DNA of 42,346 nt from a virus (IMGVR_UViG_3300022665_000170:1-42346); one strand, 5' to 3'. Counted from the first letter of the stretch, positions 31,457 through 38,719 are shown. Translations and numbers: made by a program. The notes: generated by a model from the letters alone, not told the origin.

Positions 31457-32338
31457 TTAGAAAATCTTATCTAAAATTTTAAAGAGATATGCCGTATCCA
31501 CCTTATCAGGGTCTTTCTCAGCCAACTTCTCAAGCACTTCGATAAAATAAAGAGCGTCCACGCCCACTAACTGATCCCTCAAAACATTTATATCGGTCAA
31601 ATCCAAAGCGTTCACCTGCATGATGATCTTTAAAATCTGCCCAGCATTAATCGACCAGTGACGCTTGATAAACTTTCGCATTCGAATAATGCTACATACT
31701 GGATATTTGCTACCGATATAAACCAACTCTTTTGCTAGTAATGCCTCCAAAGCTCTAGACCGCAATACCAGTTTTTCATCCCAGCTAGTCCAATAATTCG
31801 TGCAATGGACAAAATCGTAGTTTTCATGAATCTCATCTGGTTCCCCGTAAAAACGGAAAATCAACTGCACGCTATGGGATAGAGTGATTGCATTCGGGCT
31901 GACAAACACCGGGCAATATTTAGGCTTTACGTCCACCTCCAGTTCAGAGATAGGATCAACTTCAGAGATAGGATCAACGCCGATCCCAAAAATATCTTCC
32001 TCGCTCTCCAGTTGTGGAATTCCCTGGCCCCCCGTATTTTTCACACCGAGATTAATCTGTCCCTCAGCCGTCTCGGTTATGACAATTAAATCCCTGGAGT
32101 CCGGGTGTGTTTCAAGAAATTTTTTAACATAATAATCAGCAATCGCTAGAGCAGCTTCTTTGGTGCGAAAATAGATGTCGTAATCGTTAACTTCTTCCTT
32201 CAAAAGCATACTTGCTATCGCTCCACCAGTTACGATCGTATGGCATTCAGCAAACTTAGCCACCTCATTATCAATTATCGTTCCGATCCATTCCTTGTGG
32301 ACTTTTGACAAAACCGCCTTGATAGTTTTAGCTTTCAT
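31457..32338 (-). CDS. Nucleotidyltransferase-fold protein
   Basis: A 293-aa protein with VTGGAIASMLL then NDYDIYF (residues 36-57): GG followed by a hDhD-type acidic pair, the core of the nucleotidyltransferase fold as in poly(A)/CCA enzymes and toxin-type transferases. A later Asp in YDFVHCTNYW could be the third acid. Related proteins are widespread in phages as unknowns. Residues around 122-134 contain a doubled VDPISE from an exact 18-base tandem duplication. Short direct repeats flank the gene on both sides. Substrate unknown. Confidence 0.6.
   Translation of the reverse strand: MKAKTIKAVLSKVHKEWIGTIIDNEVAKFAECHTIVTGGAIASMLLKEEVNDYDIYFRTKEAALAIADYYVKKFLETHPDSRDLIVITETAEGQINLGVKNTGGQGIPQLESEEDIFGIGVDPISEVDPISELEVDVKPKYCPVFVSPNAITLSHSVQLIFRFYGEPDEIHENYDFVHCTNYWTSWDEKLVLRSRALEALLAKELVYIGSKYPVCSIIRMRKFIKRHWSINAGQILKIIMQVNALDLTDINVLRDQLVGVDALYFIEVLEKLAEKDPDKVDTAYLFKILDKIF
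31942..31977. repeat. Exact 18-bp tandem duplication inside a gene
   Basis: TTCAGAGATAGGATCAAC occurs twice head to tail (31942-31959 and 31960-31977), duplicating six residues (VDPISE-like) in the nucleotidyltransferase-like protein without breaking the frame. Identity of the copies suggests a recent slippage event. Confidence 0.9.
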
Positions 32339-32352
32339 AATCTGTCCTTTAA

Positions 32353-32372
32353 AGTTTGTTAGAAGTTTGCTA
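32353..32372. repeat. Paired AGTTTGYTA direct repeats (iteron-like)
   Basis: AGTTTGTTA (32353-32361) and AGTTTGCTA (32364-32372) are spaced 11 bases start to start, directly upstream of the ribosome-binding site of the nucleotidyltransferase-like gene. The same pair in swapped order occurs at 32534-32553 and a single copy at 31437-31445. One helical turn spacing is typical of protein-binding iterons. Confidence 0.5.
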
Positions 32373-32442
32373 TGAAATTCAAGGGATCAAAAAATTGACA
32401 CCACTGATTAATAAGGCTTTAAGTCTATAAAAGGCTCTACGT

Positions 32443-32463
32443 CAACAATTGTTCCTATTGTTG
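32443..32463. promoter_or_regulatory. 7-bp inverted repeat, operator-like
   Basis: CAACAAT (32443-32449) and ATTGTTG (32457-32463) are a perfect dyad around seven bases, in the 142-base gap between the 61-aa gene and the nucleotidyltransferase-like gene. No U-tract follows on either strand. With the neighbouring direct repeats it suggests a protein-bound control or origin region. Confidence 0.35.
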
Positions 32464-32480
32464 GCTAAAAATCATACCCT

Positions 32481-32666
32481 CTAAAACCCTTTATTTTCAA
32501 TAGGTTGCAGAGGGTCAATTTCTTGACACCCATAGTTTGCTAATAGTTTGTTAACGTCAGATAATGGTAAAATTTTCCACCCATCCTTATTAAAGATTGT
32601 AAAACCTTCTTTGTGCAAAAAGCTAATGGCTTCATCAATAGCGATCTTTTTAGATTTCTCCTCCAT
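32481..32666 (-). CDS. 61-aa small early protein
   Basis: The ATG at 32666 has GGAGG at good spacing and lies inside the end of the YopX-family gene (17-base overlap). The product starts MEEKSKKIAIDEAISFLHKE and continues with GFTIFNKDGWKILPLSDVNK, one helix followed by a short hairpin. The codons for NKLLANYG contain the second AGTTTGYTA repeat pair (32534-32553). Function unknown. Confidence 0.55.
   Translation of the reverse strand: MEEKSKKIAIDEAISFLHKEGFTIFNKDGWKILPLSDVNKLLANYGCQEIDPLQPIENKGF
32534..32553. repeat. Second AGTTTGYTA repeat pair
   Basis: AGTTTGCTA (32534-32542) and AGTTTGTTA (32545-32553) repeat the 11-base spacing of the pair at 32353-32372 but in the opposite order. They lie inside the coding region of the 61-aa protein. 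Confidence 0.5.
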
Positions 32667-33108
32667 TCTCAACCTCCTTTTTAATCAATTCTGGATTCTC
32701 ATAAATATTACCGATCACTTCAAACTCTAAGGATTCGCTGGAAAATTTAAATTCAATAGAGTTATTATAAGAATCTGCCCCCTTGCGTCTCGCGAGCATA
32801 AATTGACAAGTTGGAAACAAAAACTCAACAATTCCCCATTCAATATATTCTAAGCACCCTGACCGGTCTAATTCACCATCCTTTTTGAACCTGTTTAAAT
32901 TAAGTTTTGTAACAATATCCCCCTCATAAATCTCTTTACCGTTTTTATCTTTAAGGCCGGTGAATTGCATGAGAATAACATCTTGAGTCGCCCAACAATC
33001 CTCAATAGACATTGAACCATTAAGATATAGCCTGAAATGTTTTCCGCTACCGGGATTAACCATACATTCGCAAACTTTATCCCAAGCTCTGAATTTAATT
33101 TCTCGCAT
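32650..33108 (-). CDS. YopX family protein
   Basis: A 152-aa protein starting MREIKFRAWDKVCECMVNPG, with LMQFTGLKDKNGKEIYEGDI in the middle and EFEVIGNIYENPEL near the end: the full set of YopX-domain (PF09643) landmarks. YopX proteins are common in temperate phages of many bacteria; their role is unknown. The ATG at 33108 follows AAGGAGGATTAGG, in which the previous gene's stop is embedded. Its extra N-terminal VNPG segment recurs in the 84-aa early protein nearby. Confidence 0.85.
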   Translation of the reverse strand: MREIKFRAWDKVCECMVNPGSGKHFRLYLNGSMSIEDCWATQDVILMQFTGLKDKNGKEIYEGDIVTKLNLNRFKKDGELDRSGCLEYIEWGIVEFLFPTCQFMLARRKGADSYNNSIEFKFSSESLEFEVIGNIYENPELIKKEVENGGEI

Positions 33109-33109
33109 C

Positions 33110-33307
33110 CTAATCCTCCTTTTCTTTGAACTGAACTTTCCCGGCGTCATTAATTTTAAATTCAATAGGGCTTCCTTTTTTCCGATAAACACCATCGGCA
33201 TTAAGAAGATAATCTCCGCTTACATCTCCATGTCCTTCCAAATTCAAATCACTGAAAGATAGCATTCTTGGTGGTTTATCCCCCTCATATTTCAATCCAC
33301 CTTCCAT
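33110..33307 (-). CDS. 65-aa small early protein
   Basis: The product begins MEGGLKYEGDKPPRMLSFSD and has a beta-rich part (GDYLLNADGVYRKKGSPIEF). AAGGAGGAATAACG precedes the ATG. Its C-terminal KEKED is the translation of the ribosome-binding site of the YopX gene that follows. Possibly a small regulator; unrecognised. Confidence 0.55.
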   Translation of the reverse strand: MEGGLKYEGDKPPRMLSFSDLNLEGHGDVSGDYLLNADGVYRKKGSPIEFKINDAGKVQFKEKED

Positions 33308-33342
33308 CGTTATTCCTCCTTTCCTTGACTATCGTTTTGTGG

Positions 33343-33765
33343 TCAAAGTGTGTTGGGTGGTTCGTGTATAGCTTTTTCCAAAAGTAATTCTCTGACTCTT
33401 TGGTTATCCTTTATTAATTCAGATGCAAGAAAATACAATTCTTGCAAATCAGTTAATTGCATTCTCTTTGATGATTGGTGAACCGCTTGAACAGTTGGAT
33501 TATGCAATCGACTTTCAATAATATCCTCGATAGCTGAATCAATTATCTTTTTAATTTCGTTTTCATCTTCTGACCTTGATATGAAATTGATTACATTTCC
33601 TTTATAATTGACATAACATGGTTTATTCCCCTGCAACATAATTGAACTCCCATCAGGATATTCAACAGAAGAATTACCGTCAAAATCAATAACTGTCTTA
33701 CCGGCTCCTTCCATTTCAATTGTAATTTTACCTTTTCCAGTGTAGTTGAATTTGTTATCTAACAT
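33343..33765 (-). CDS. 140-aa early protein
   Basis: Residues 1-65 are beta-rich (KFNYTGKGKITIEMEGAGKT, then VEYPDGSSIMLQGNKPCYVN), followed by a helical half (EIKKIIDSAIEDIIESR, LTDLQELYFLASELI). The second ATG (33765) is chosen because GGGAG is seven bases upstream; the first overlaps the previous stop. Its 3' end is homologous to that of the 86-aa gene at 34660 but has TGA where that gene reads TTA. Function unknown. Confidence 0.6.
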   Translation of the reverse strand: MLDNKFNYTGKGKITIEMEGAGKTVIDFDGNSSVEYPDGSSIMLQGNKPCYVNYKGNVINFISRSEDENEIKKIIDSAIEDIIESRLHNPTVQAVHQSSKRMQLTDLQELYFLASELIKDNQRVRELLLEKAIHEPPNTL

Positions 33766-33767
33766 CC

Positions 33768-33980
33768 TCATTCTCCCTTTTTAGGTGGTGAATCTAATTC
33801 ATGCCAATGCGTTGGGGTGTAATCTTCCCAATAATTATCTTCGTGGTTAAAGCAAACAATCCAATCATTCCCGGTTGCTTTACAAGGAAAATATTCGCAA
33901 AATGCTAAATTATTTCCATCCCAACATGCTATTTTAGATCCATCTTTCGGAGCAGTATCTATAGTTTTCCATTCCTTCAT
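33768..33980 (-). CDS. DUF551-like protein
   Basis: A 70-aa protein with MKEWKTIDTAPKDGSKIACW at the start, then W/Y-rich middle, and PTHWHELDSPPKKGE at the end. This W-x-x-I-x-x-A-P-K-D-G ... PTHW-x-x-L-x-x-PP layout is that of DUF551 (PF04448), short proteins frequent in phages and with no known role. The second ATG is used (GGAGG at seven bases). Confidence 0.75.
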   Translation of the reverse strand: MKEWKTIDTAPKDGSKIACWDGNNLAFCEYFPCKATGNDWIVCFNHEDNYWEDYTPTHWHELDSPPKKGE

Positions 33981-33982
33981 CC

Positions 33983-34144
33983 TCATTCCTCCTTTTTATT
34001 TTTGTCTCTGCTTTCAATTCCGGCAAGTATTTCTTTTCCTAGTTTCAGCCTTTCATCAACTGGCATCGAGATATATTGTTCATAATCCGTCAACTCTATT
34101 TCCTTGGCGATTTTTTTCAAATCATCAAAACTGATTTCTTCCAT
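33983..34144 (-). CDS. 53-aa small early protein
   Basis: The frame reads MEEISFDDLKKIAKEIELTD and continues YEQYISMPVDERLKLGKEIL, acidic and helical. GGGG lies eight bases upstream of the ATG, and the TGA lies in the start region of the DUF551-like gene. The terminal NKKEE is encoded by that gene's AAGGAGGAA ribosome-binding site. It fits neatly in an otherwise empty gap, supporting it as real. No family. Confidence 0.6.
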   Translation of the reverse strand: MEEISFDDLKKIAKEIELTDYEQYISMPVDERLKLGKEILAGIESRDKNKKEE

Positions 34145-34158
34145 CCTCATTCCCCTTG

Positions 34159-34410
34159 TTAAGTTTTACGTTTTTCCCTGGAGATAAAATCTTCCAGGGC
34201 TTTAATCATATCGGCCCGGTTCGCATTGCAGATATAGTTCATTCGGCTCCTGTCCGTTGGTTCGCCGAATTTGAAAACGAGGAGACAGAAACCAAATTCC
34301 TTTTTGCCGCCGTTTGCATTTGGATTGTTAAACGTTGCATCAATAGCCTGTCCGAGCGCCCTCATTGTTTCCCGATGTTTTTCCTCGCTCGGTCCGTGAG
34401 TGTCAGGCAT
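34159..34410 (-). CDS. 83-aa conserved phage protein
   Basis: The ATG at 34410 (MPDTHGPSEEKHRETMRALG) is chosen over an upstream in-frame start because it has GGAAAGG nearby and matches the family I recall. The core (KKEFGFCLLVFKFGEPTDRS, then RMNYICNANRADMIKALEDF) is common in phages of proteobacteria and others as an uncharacterised protein. It overlaps the 84-aa gene by eight bases. Confidence 0.65.
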   Translation of the reverse strand: MPDTHGPSEEKHRETMRALGQAIDATFNNPNANGGKKEFGFCLLVFKFGEPTDRSRMNYICNANRADMIKALEDFISREKRKT

Positions 34411-34657
34411 TATTTTTATCCTTTCCTTCCTTAAGTTTTTCAATTTCAAGTTTCAAGGAAATAATTTCTTCACTCATTACATAAGTAGCTTTTGCAAATT
34501 CCTTATTAGGATTACCTGAGCCAGATCCTGGATTAACCCATAATTCTCCTATCTCTTTATGAATTTCAATTAAAGAGGAAGGGTTTTCACTCATAAACGT
34601 ATCTAAACTCATATACTTTTTTGGTTTTATTTTATTTTTGTCCTTCTTAAACCACAT
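34403..34657 (-). CDS. 84-aa small early protein
   Basis: MWFKKDKNKIKPKKYMSLDT leads into a helix and a Gly/Ser/Pro loop ELWVNPGSGSGNPNKEF, ending in a Lys/Glu-rich helix. The VNPGSG loop also occurs in the YopX-family protein of this phage, hinting at exchange between small genes. The second ATG (34657) fits the GAAGGAATGAGG cassette. Unrecognised. Confidence 0.55.
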   Translation of the reverse strand: MWFKKDKNKIKPKKYMSLDTFMSENPSSLIEIHKEIGELWVNPGSGSGNPNKEFAKATYVMSEEIISLKLEIEKLKEGKDKNNA

Positions 34658-34659
34658 CC

Positions 34660-34920
34660 TCATTCCTTCTTTTCTTGGCTGTCGTTTTGTGGTAAAAGTG
34701 TGTAATGGATAGTAACCATGTGGGCCGCAAGTTTTATCTCTACTTGTCCCTTTCTATAAACAGCCAAATAGGGAACGGAACCGAGACTTCCATTTTCTGC
34801 ATAAGCAACTATTTTCTCCAAACCGCGTTTCCCTACCTCCCAAAAAGACCCCCCTGATATATTGAACCCAATCGCACTTATCTCTCTTTTATCTTCAATA
34901 ATTGGTTTTATTTCATCCAT
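34660..34920 (-). CDS. 86-aa small early protein
   Basis: MDEIKPIIEDKREISAIGFN begins a beta-rich protein with GGSFWEVGKRGLEKIVAYAE and VPYLAVYRKGQVEIKLAAH. The ending TLLPQNDSQEKKE derives partly from the ribosome-binding site of the next gene. GGAGG precedes the chosen second ATG. No family recognised. Confidence 0.55.
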   Translation of the reverse strand: MDEIKPIIEDKREISAIGFNISGGSFWEVGKRGLEKIVAYAENGSLGSVPYLAVYRKGQVEIKLAAHMVTIHYTLLPQNDSQEKKE

Positions 34921-34935
34921 CCCCATTCCTCCAAT

Positions 34936-35028
34936 TTATTGTTTTGAAATAAAAGTAAAAATTATTCCAACATTTACTATCCAGATGAAAGTTCCTAACG
35001 CATATAAAACATAATCAATTCCCGACAT
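34936..35028 (-). CDS. 30-aa membrane microprotein
   Basis: MSGIDYVLYALGTFIWIVNV and then GIIFTFISKQ: one membrane span. The ATG lies inside the end of the integrase gene with AAGGAG twelve bases upstream. One of several single-span microproteins in this phage. Low certainty because of size. Confidence 0.35.
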   Translation of the reverse strand: MSGIDYVLYALGTFIWIVNVGIIFTFISKQ

Positions 35029-35986
35029 CGAATTTTTTCACTCCTTCTTTAAGAGTTTCCCGATCCGTCCTGGCATAGATCAGCGTTGTTTTAAAATCTG
35101 AATGACCCATCAATTCTTGAATAGTGGTTAAAGCCACTCCCTGTTTAATCAGGTAACACGCTCCAAAATGCCGGAAGTTGTGCATAGCCCTACCATGAAC
35201 CCACCCAGAAGCCACAAAGGCCCTCCCTACTGCCTGTGAAACGGCTTCATGCAACATTCCAGGGAACCATAGGCCATCGCCAGAAATAGGCACAGGAAGC
35301 CCTCTAAATGCTTCTCTTAGCTTATTAGTCATGGGCACGAATAATGGAGGTTTGTTCTTATATCGGGTTTTTCTGCGGGTATAGGTGATTCCAGCTTCTT
35401 CGCCTCTGAAAACGATTTGGGCCTTCGTCAAATGAAGTAAATCGGAAAGGGGCATTGTGGAGTACATGGCAACATGGGCAATCCCCTTATATTTTTTCCT
35501 TCGAGGCCCGGATGCTAGGTTTTGAATGACAGCGTTTGCCATTTCCTCCGAAACGATTTGGGATCCGTCAAACTTTTTCCCAGGTTTTAAAACGAGGCTT
35601 TTATAATCGATTTGGAAACCAAGTTCTGGAGCAATTCTGATAATCGCCAGGGCGGTTGACTCAACGTATTTTTCGCAGATTTTAACGGCCCATGCTTGAA
35701 TATCTATTTCGGATAATCGCTTGCCTTTGAATTCTGGAATCAAATGATTTTTAAGATTCCGTAACTTGTTTTTTCTGTCTATTTTTGGATCATATTTCTC
35801 GACCAATTCATCAAATCTAATCAGATAAAATTGATACCGCCCTTCCCGGATGAGCATAAATATTTCCGCGATTCGATCAATCGCTATTTGCTGATCGGTT
35901 GTCTTTAAAGATTGCCTCAATAAAACTTTCATGTATGTGCAGTTCGCATACCACACTTTCCCCTTTTTAATAATCAAATCGGCCAT
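35015..35986 (-). CDS. int: Tyrosine-recombinase integrase with altered Arg I
   Basis: From the ATG at 35986 (AAGGGGG seven bases upstream) the product is 323 aa. An N-terminal arm/core-binding part (residues 20-130) is followed by the catalytic domain. The active site shows a Lys in RRKTRYKNKPP, HNFR (His269, Arg272), GHSDFKTTLIY (His295, Tyr304). The expected Arg I of the T-G-M-R-x-S-E-L-L motif is Pro179 (TMPLSDLLHL). Family knowledge says Arg I contacts the scissile phosphate and is nearly invariant, so the enzyme may be inactive or compensate. No attP was identified next to it. Confidence 0.8.
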   Translation of the reverse strand: MADLIIKKGKVWYANCTYMKVLLRQSLKTTDQQIAIDRIAEIFMLIREGRYQFYLIRFDELVEKYDPKIDRKNKLRNLKNHLIPEFKGKRLSEIDIQAWAVKICEKYVESTALAIIRIAPELGFQIDYKSLVLKPGKKFDGSQIVSEEMANAVIQNLASGPRRKKYKGIAHVAMYSTMPLSDLLHLTKAQIVFRGEEAGITYTRRKTRYKNKPPLFVPMTNKLREAFRGLPVPISGDGLWFPGMLHEAVSQAVGRAFVASGWVHGRAMHNFRHFGACYLIKQGVALTTIQELMGHSDFKTTLIYARTDRETLKEGVKKFDVGN

Positions 35987-36072
35987 CGGTCTACCCCCTT
36001 GTGTGTAGAGATAACTTTGCGTCATCCAAGGGGGCAAACCTACCATTTTGGCTGAATTAGAGGCAATCATTT

Positions 36073-36342
36073 TTATTTATTTGATTCCGCTATTGTGGCA
36101 TCGGCTATTCTAATTGCCAAAGGAATGTATTTATTAATAATGTGATCTTCGGGCGTCGTCTCTTTCGAAAACAAAAAATCACCTTGCACCAAACTCACTA
36201 CAAGATCATCAATCAGCTTATTTCGCCGCGTGATTCCAGGATAAGAAAATTCCTGGGGTTCCCTTCCGGATTGGCTTGCTCGGTCAGGATTTTCTTTTAT
36301 TATCCTAGGATAAACAAATCCACCATCTTTATTCTCACTCAT
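36073..36342 (-). CDS. 89-aa early protein
   Basis: Residues 1-45 are polar and likely disordered (KENPDRASQSGREPQEFSYP), followed by helical RRNKLIDDLVVSLVQGDFLF and IINKYIPLAIRIADATI. A strong AAGGAGG site precedes the ATG, which overlaps the stop of the ASCH-like gene. It directly precedes the integrase, so an excision or regulatory role is conceivable, but no HTH is seen. Confidence 0.5.
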   Translation of the reverse strand: MSENKDGGFVYPRIIKENPDRASQSGREPQEFSYPGITRRNKLIDDLVVSLVQGDFLFSKETTPEDHIINKYIPLAIRIADATIAESNK

Positions 36343-36899
36343 AATTCCTCCTTTATTTTTTTAAAAGTAATAACCCAAACCCAAGGATTTGCAATCCAGG
36401 AAATATCCTGTCCATCTATTCGTGGCTTCCCGTTGATTGAATCCCAAAGTTGCGCATAAGATTGATGCCAGCCGGCATGAACCTCTTGGAGCCCTTCCAT
36501 TCCTTCCGCAATACAATCCTCTTTTGAAATATCCTGCACTCGTTCAACCCGGATATCCGTTATTTCGAGATTGATCCTGGAGGCCCATCGGGGCATGTGG
36601 ATTGAGGGCCTCCAAGGGATTTTCCTTCCAGCTTCATAGTGGTCATTCCCATTTGCTCGATAATCAATTCCCGCCAATGTTTCAACAAAGGCCTCCCGCA
36701 CCCAAAGATTTCGGCGCCCCTCTCCATAAGGACATTTATATTCTTTCCCATCCGTATCCATCCACTCCTTTGTAAGCAGGGTGAGGGATATTCCATCCTC
36801 ATCCGGTTGCGGTTTTATCACTCGCCGGGTCTGAGTTTTCCGTCCATCAAGGATCGCCTCGACCATCGGCCCGGAGAATAGAATCGGTTTTTCTTTCAT
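36339..36899 (-). CDS. ASCH-like phage protein
   Basis: The start KPILFSGPMVEAILDGRKTQ with TRRVIKPQ is the hallmark of a phage family with an ASCH/PUA-like fold, predicted to bind RNA or modified bases. Further landmarks are LWVREAF, HMPRWASRINLEI and a closing NPWVWVITF. Length (186 aa) is typical. The ATG overlaps the stop of the zinc-ribbon gene (TAATG). The role may be recognition of modified nucleotides; unproven. Confidence 0.75.
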   Translation of the reverse strand: MKEKPILFSGPMVEAILDGRKTQTRRVIKPQPDEDGISLTLLTKEWMDTDGKEYKCPYGEGRRNLWVREAFVETLAGIDYRANGNDHYEAGRKIPWRPSIHMPRWASRINLEITDIRVERVQDISKEDCIAEGMEGLQEVHAGWHQSYAQLWDSINGKPRIDGQDISWIANPWVWVITFKKIKEEL

Positions 36900-37165
36900 T
36901 ATTTATTTTCCTTTCGAGAATTCTTTTTCCTGATCGAATAAACTTTTTTTCGGCAATCAGGACACCATTTTGCGCCTTTGGTTGAATTGCTTTTAAAGTC
37001 GCTCTGACATTCAACGCACTTGTACCATTTGAATTTTATTCGGCGCTTCTCCCCGGTGAATGAGATAATCCGGGAAAGTTCGCGGTCACTGATAGCGATA
37101 AGTTCCTTTTCGGAAACGATATGTTTTAATTTTCCACCAGCATCAAAGACTCGAACTTGGTTCAT
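36899..37165 (-). CDS. 88-aa zinc-ribbon protein
   Basis: An N-terminal helix-rich half (EKELIAISDRELSRIISFTG) is followed by KCVECQSDF and KWCPDCRKKV, two CxxC knuckles 18 residues apart, and a Lys/Arg-rich tail. Such a layout suggests nucleic-acid binding. A strong AAGGAGGG site precedes the ATG, just after the structured spacer (R2). Confidence 0.6.
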   Translation of the reverse strand: MNQVRVFDAGGKLKHIVSEKELIAISDRELSRIISFTGEKRRIKFKWYKCVECQSDFKSNSTKGAKWCPDCRKKVYSIRKKNSRKENK

Positions 37166-37186
37166 TTATTCTCCCTCCTTAAAATA

Positions 37187-37436
37187 TTCGCGGACGGCCC
37201 CAGGCAGAACAAGGGGAACTGCCTGGAGCGAGGTCGTTCGACCCCATGGACTAGGCTCACCGATTAAAAGCCTCCGCTTTAAAAATAAAGGCAAACGGGG
37301 CGGCGAACATTGCGCTCGTTTTTGGTGATAGACCACCTAGCCCCTACCGTTTGCATTCACACTCCCATTGGAATTACTCCGCTTGGTGATGGATAACTAG
37401 CTCAAGCGGGATTGAACTGGAACAAACGGCTTGCCT
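37187..37436 (-). ncRNA. Structured RNA candidate R2, possible switch
   Basis: This 250-base spacer is densely paired: CAGGCAG/CTGCCTG (37201-37225), GGTCG/CGACC (37232-37243), CTTTA/TAAAG near 37280, GGTG/CACC near 37325, CCGCTTG/CAAGCGG (37379-37409). CCGTTTG at 37347-37353 can pair with CAAACGG at 37423-37429, or, with the adjacent CCCC, with CAAACGGGGC at 37292-37301: two mutually exclusive folds. It shares CAAACGGTAGGGG with R1. It lies ahead of the zinc-ribbon, ASCH and integrase genes. Confidence 0.5.
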
Positions 37437-37438
37437 AA

Positions 37439-38719
37439 TTAATTCAAAGTTAAACCTTCCTCGTCGCTGACCTGGGTGACAAAATATTGCATATCTGTTT
37501 TCTCGGCCTCTTCAATGAAGATTGCCCGATTCTTTTCATCCAAGGCTTCGAGCCCATCAACACAAACCAGGGGAAGCTTGGTCTTTCTCAATCCCGCTAT
37601 CATCAAACAGAATCGAATCCTAGCCGCTTCATTCAAGGTGTCAAAAGGAATATCATTGATATAAATATCCCCATCAAATACCTTTAAATCCTTGACAGGG
37701 AGATTCTCCATTAATTCGCCTTTGAGTTTGTCAAGGTCATCGATTTGACCAGTCTGATCCTTGGCTTCCTTTTCCAGTAATTTGATTTCCGCGCCCTTCT
37801 TTTCAACGAAATCAATCGCTCCGGAAATCTTGTGTTGGTTTTTAGAATTCTGATCGGCCTCGGTGAGTTTTTCTTTTCCTGGATCCGCCATTTTGCAAAA
37901 TTCATCCAGAACATTTTTAGCAGATTGTTCGTGAGCGTTTTGGCATTCCTGGGTATAGTCCGCGAGTTGTTTATTGAGCGTATCAATTTTCTCTTGGGTA
38001 GTTTCCTTTGCGTCATTGATAAGTTTGTGCCGAAGTTCATCGGCTTCCTTAAGCCCCTTATCTCTTATTTCGTTTAATTTCTCCAACTCAGTCCGCACGA
38101 CTTCGACCTCAATCGTCCAATCCTTTTTATCCTCCTGGAACGGGATAGTCTTTCGCATTTCAGAAACCATCGTTTCCATTGTGACCGCTTCCTTATTGAC
38201 ATAGGCACGCTCCTCAAAAATACTCTTTCTGATTTCCTCAATCACTTGGAGAGGGTGCCCGTCTTTTTCGGACCGGTCAAGACCGGCAATAAATTTGATC
38301 TCGTCACTCGGCATTGTCATTGGGACCGAATTGAGGAGCATCTTAATCCGGGCCTTCGGATCCGCCGTCAATATCTGGATAGGATTCAATCCAACCGGAT
38401 CGATAATTTCTTTCAGATATGAGGCTCCCAATTTCATCTTTTTCCCTTCGGCATCTTCAAAGGTGACATGTGATTTATCCTGGGTCATTTTCTTGGTAAG
38501 CGTTTCGCCGTTATCGAAAACGAGAACGATTTCTCCCTCATCCGCGCCATTCCGGAGTAACGTTCCGTCGTGTCCTCCTCCGAGTATTCCCTTTATAGCT
38601 TCGAGGAATGAAGTTTTCCCGGCCTTGTTCTTCCCGGAAATAGTGGTTATTTTCCCCGGTTTATATTCAAGCGTTTTAATTCCTAAGATATTTCTTATTT
38701 GAATTTTAGCTACTTGCAT
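37439..38719 (-). CDS. SbcC/RecF-like ATPase
   Basis: A 426-aa SMC-type protein. Residues 1-45 contain IRNILGIKTLEYKPGKITTI and Walker A GKNKAGKTSF; about residues 165-330 are a Lys/Glu-rich coiled coil (short arms); Walker B is LPLVCVDGLEALD near 395. This resembles phage AAA_23-type proteins that act with a nuclease in recombination or end processing; no SbcD-like nuclease is present, but RecT and a PD-(D/E)XK-like protein are in the same operon. It overlaps the 91-aa gene by ten bases with AAAGGAGG upstream. Confidence 0.8.
   Translation of the reverse strand: MQVAKIQIRNILGIKTLEYKPGKITTISGKNKAGKTSFLEAIKGILGGGHDGTLLRNGADEGEIVLVFDNGETLTKKMTQDKSHVTFEDAEGKKMKLGASYLKEIIDPVGLNPIQILTADPKARIKMLLNSVPMTMPSDEIKFIAGLDRSEKDGHPLQVIEEIRKSIFEERAYVNKEAVTMETMVSEMRKTIPFQEDKKDWTIEVEVVRTELEKLNEIRDKGLKEADELRHKLINDAKETTQEKIDTLNKQLADYTQECQNAHEQSAKNVLDEFCKMADPGKEKLTEADQNSKNQHKISGAIDFVEKKGAEIKLLEKEAKDQTGQIDDLDKLKGELMENLPVKDLKVFDGDIYINDIPFDTLNEAARIRFCLMIAGLRKTKLPLVCVDGLEALDEKNRAIFIEEAEKTDMQYFVTQVSDEEGLTLN

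Noticed and set aside
34986-35014. attP site next to the integrase
   Set aside because: No distinctive core or arm repeats could be identified by eye; host sequence would be needed.
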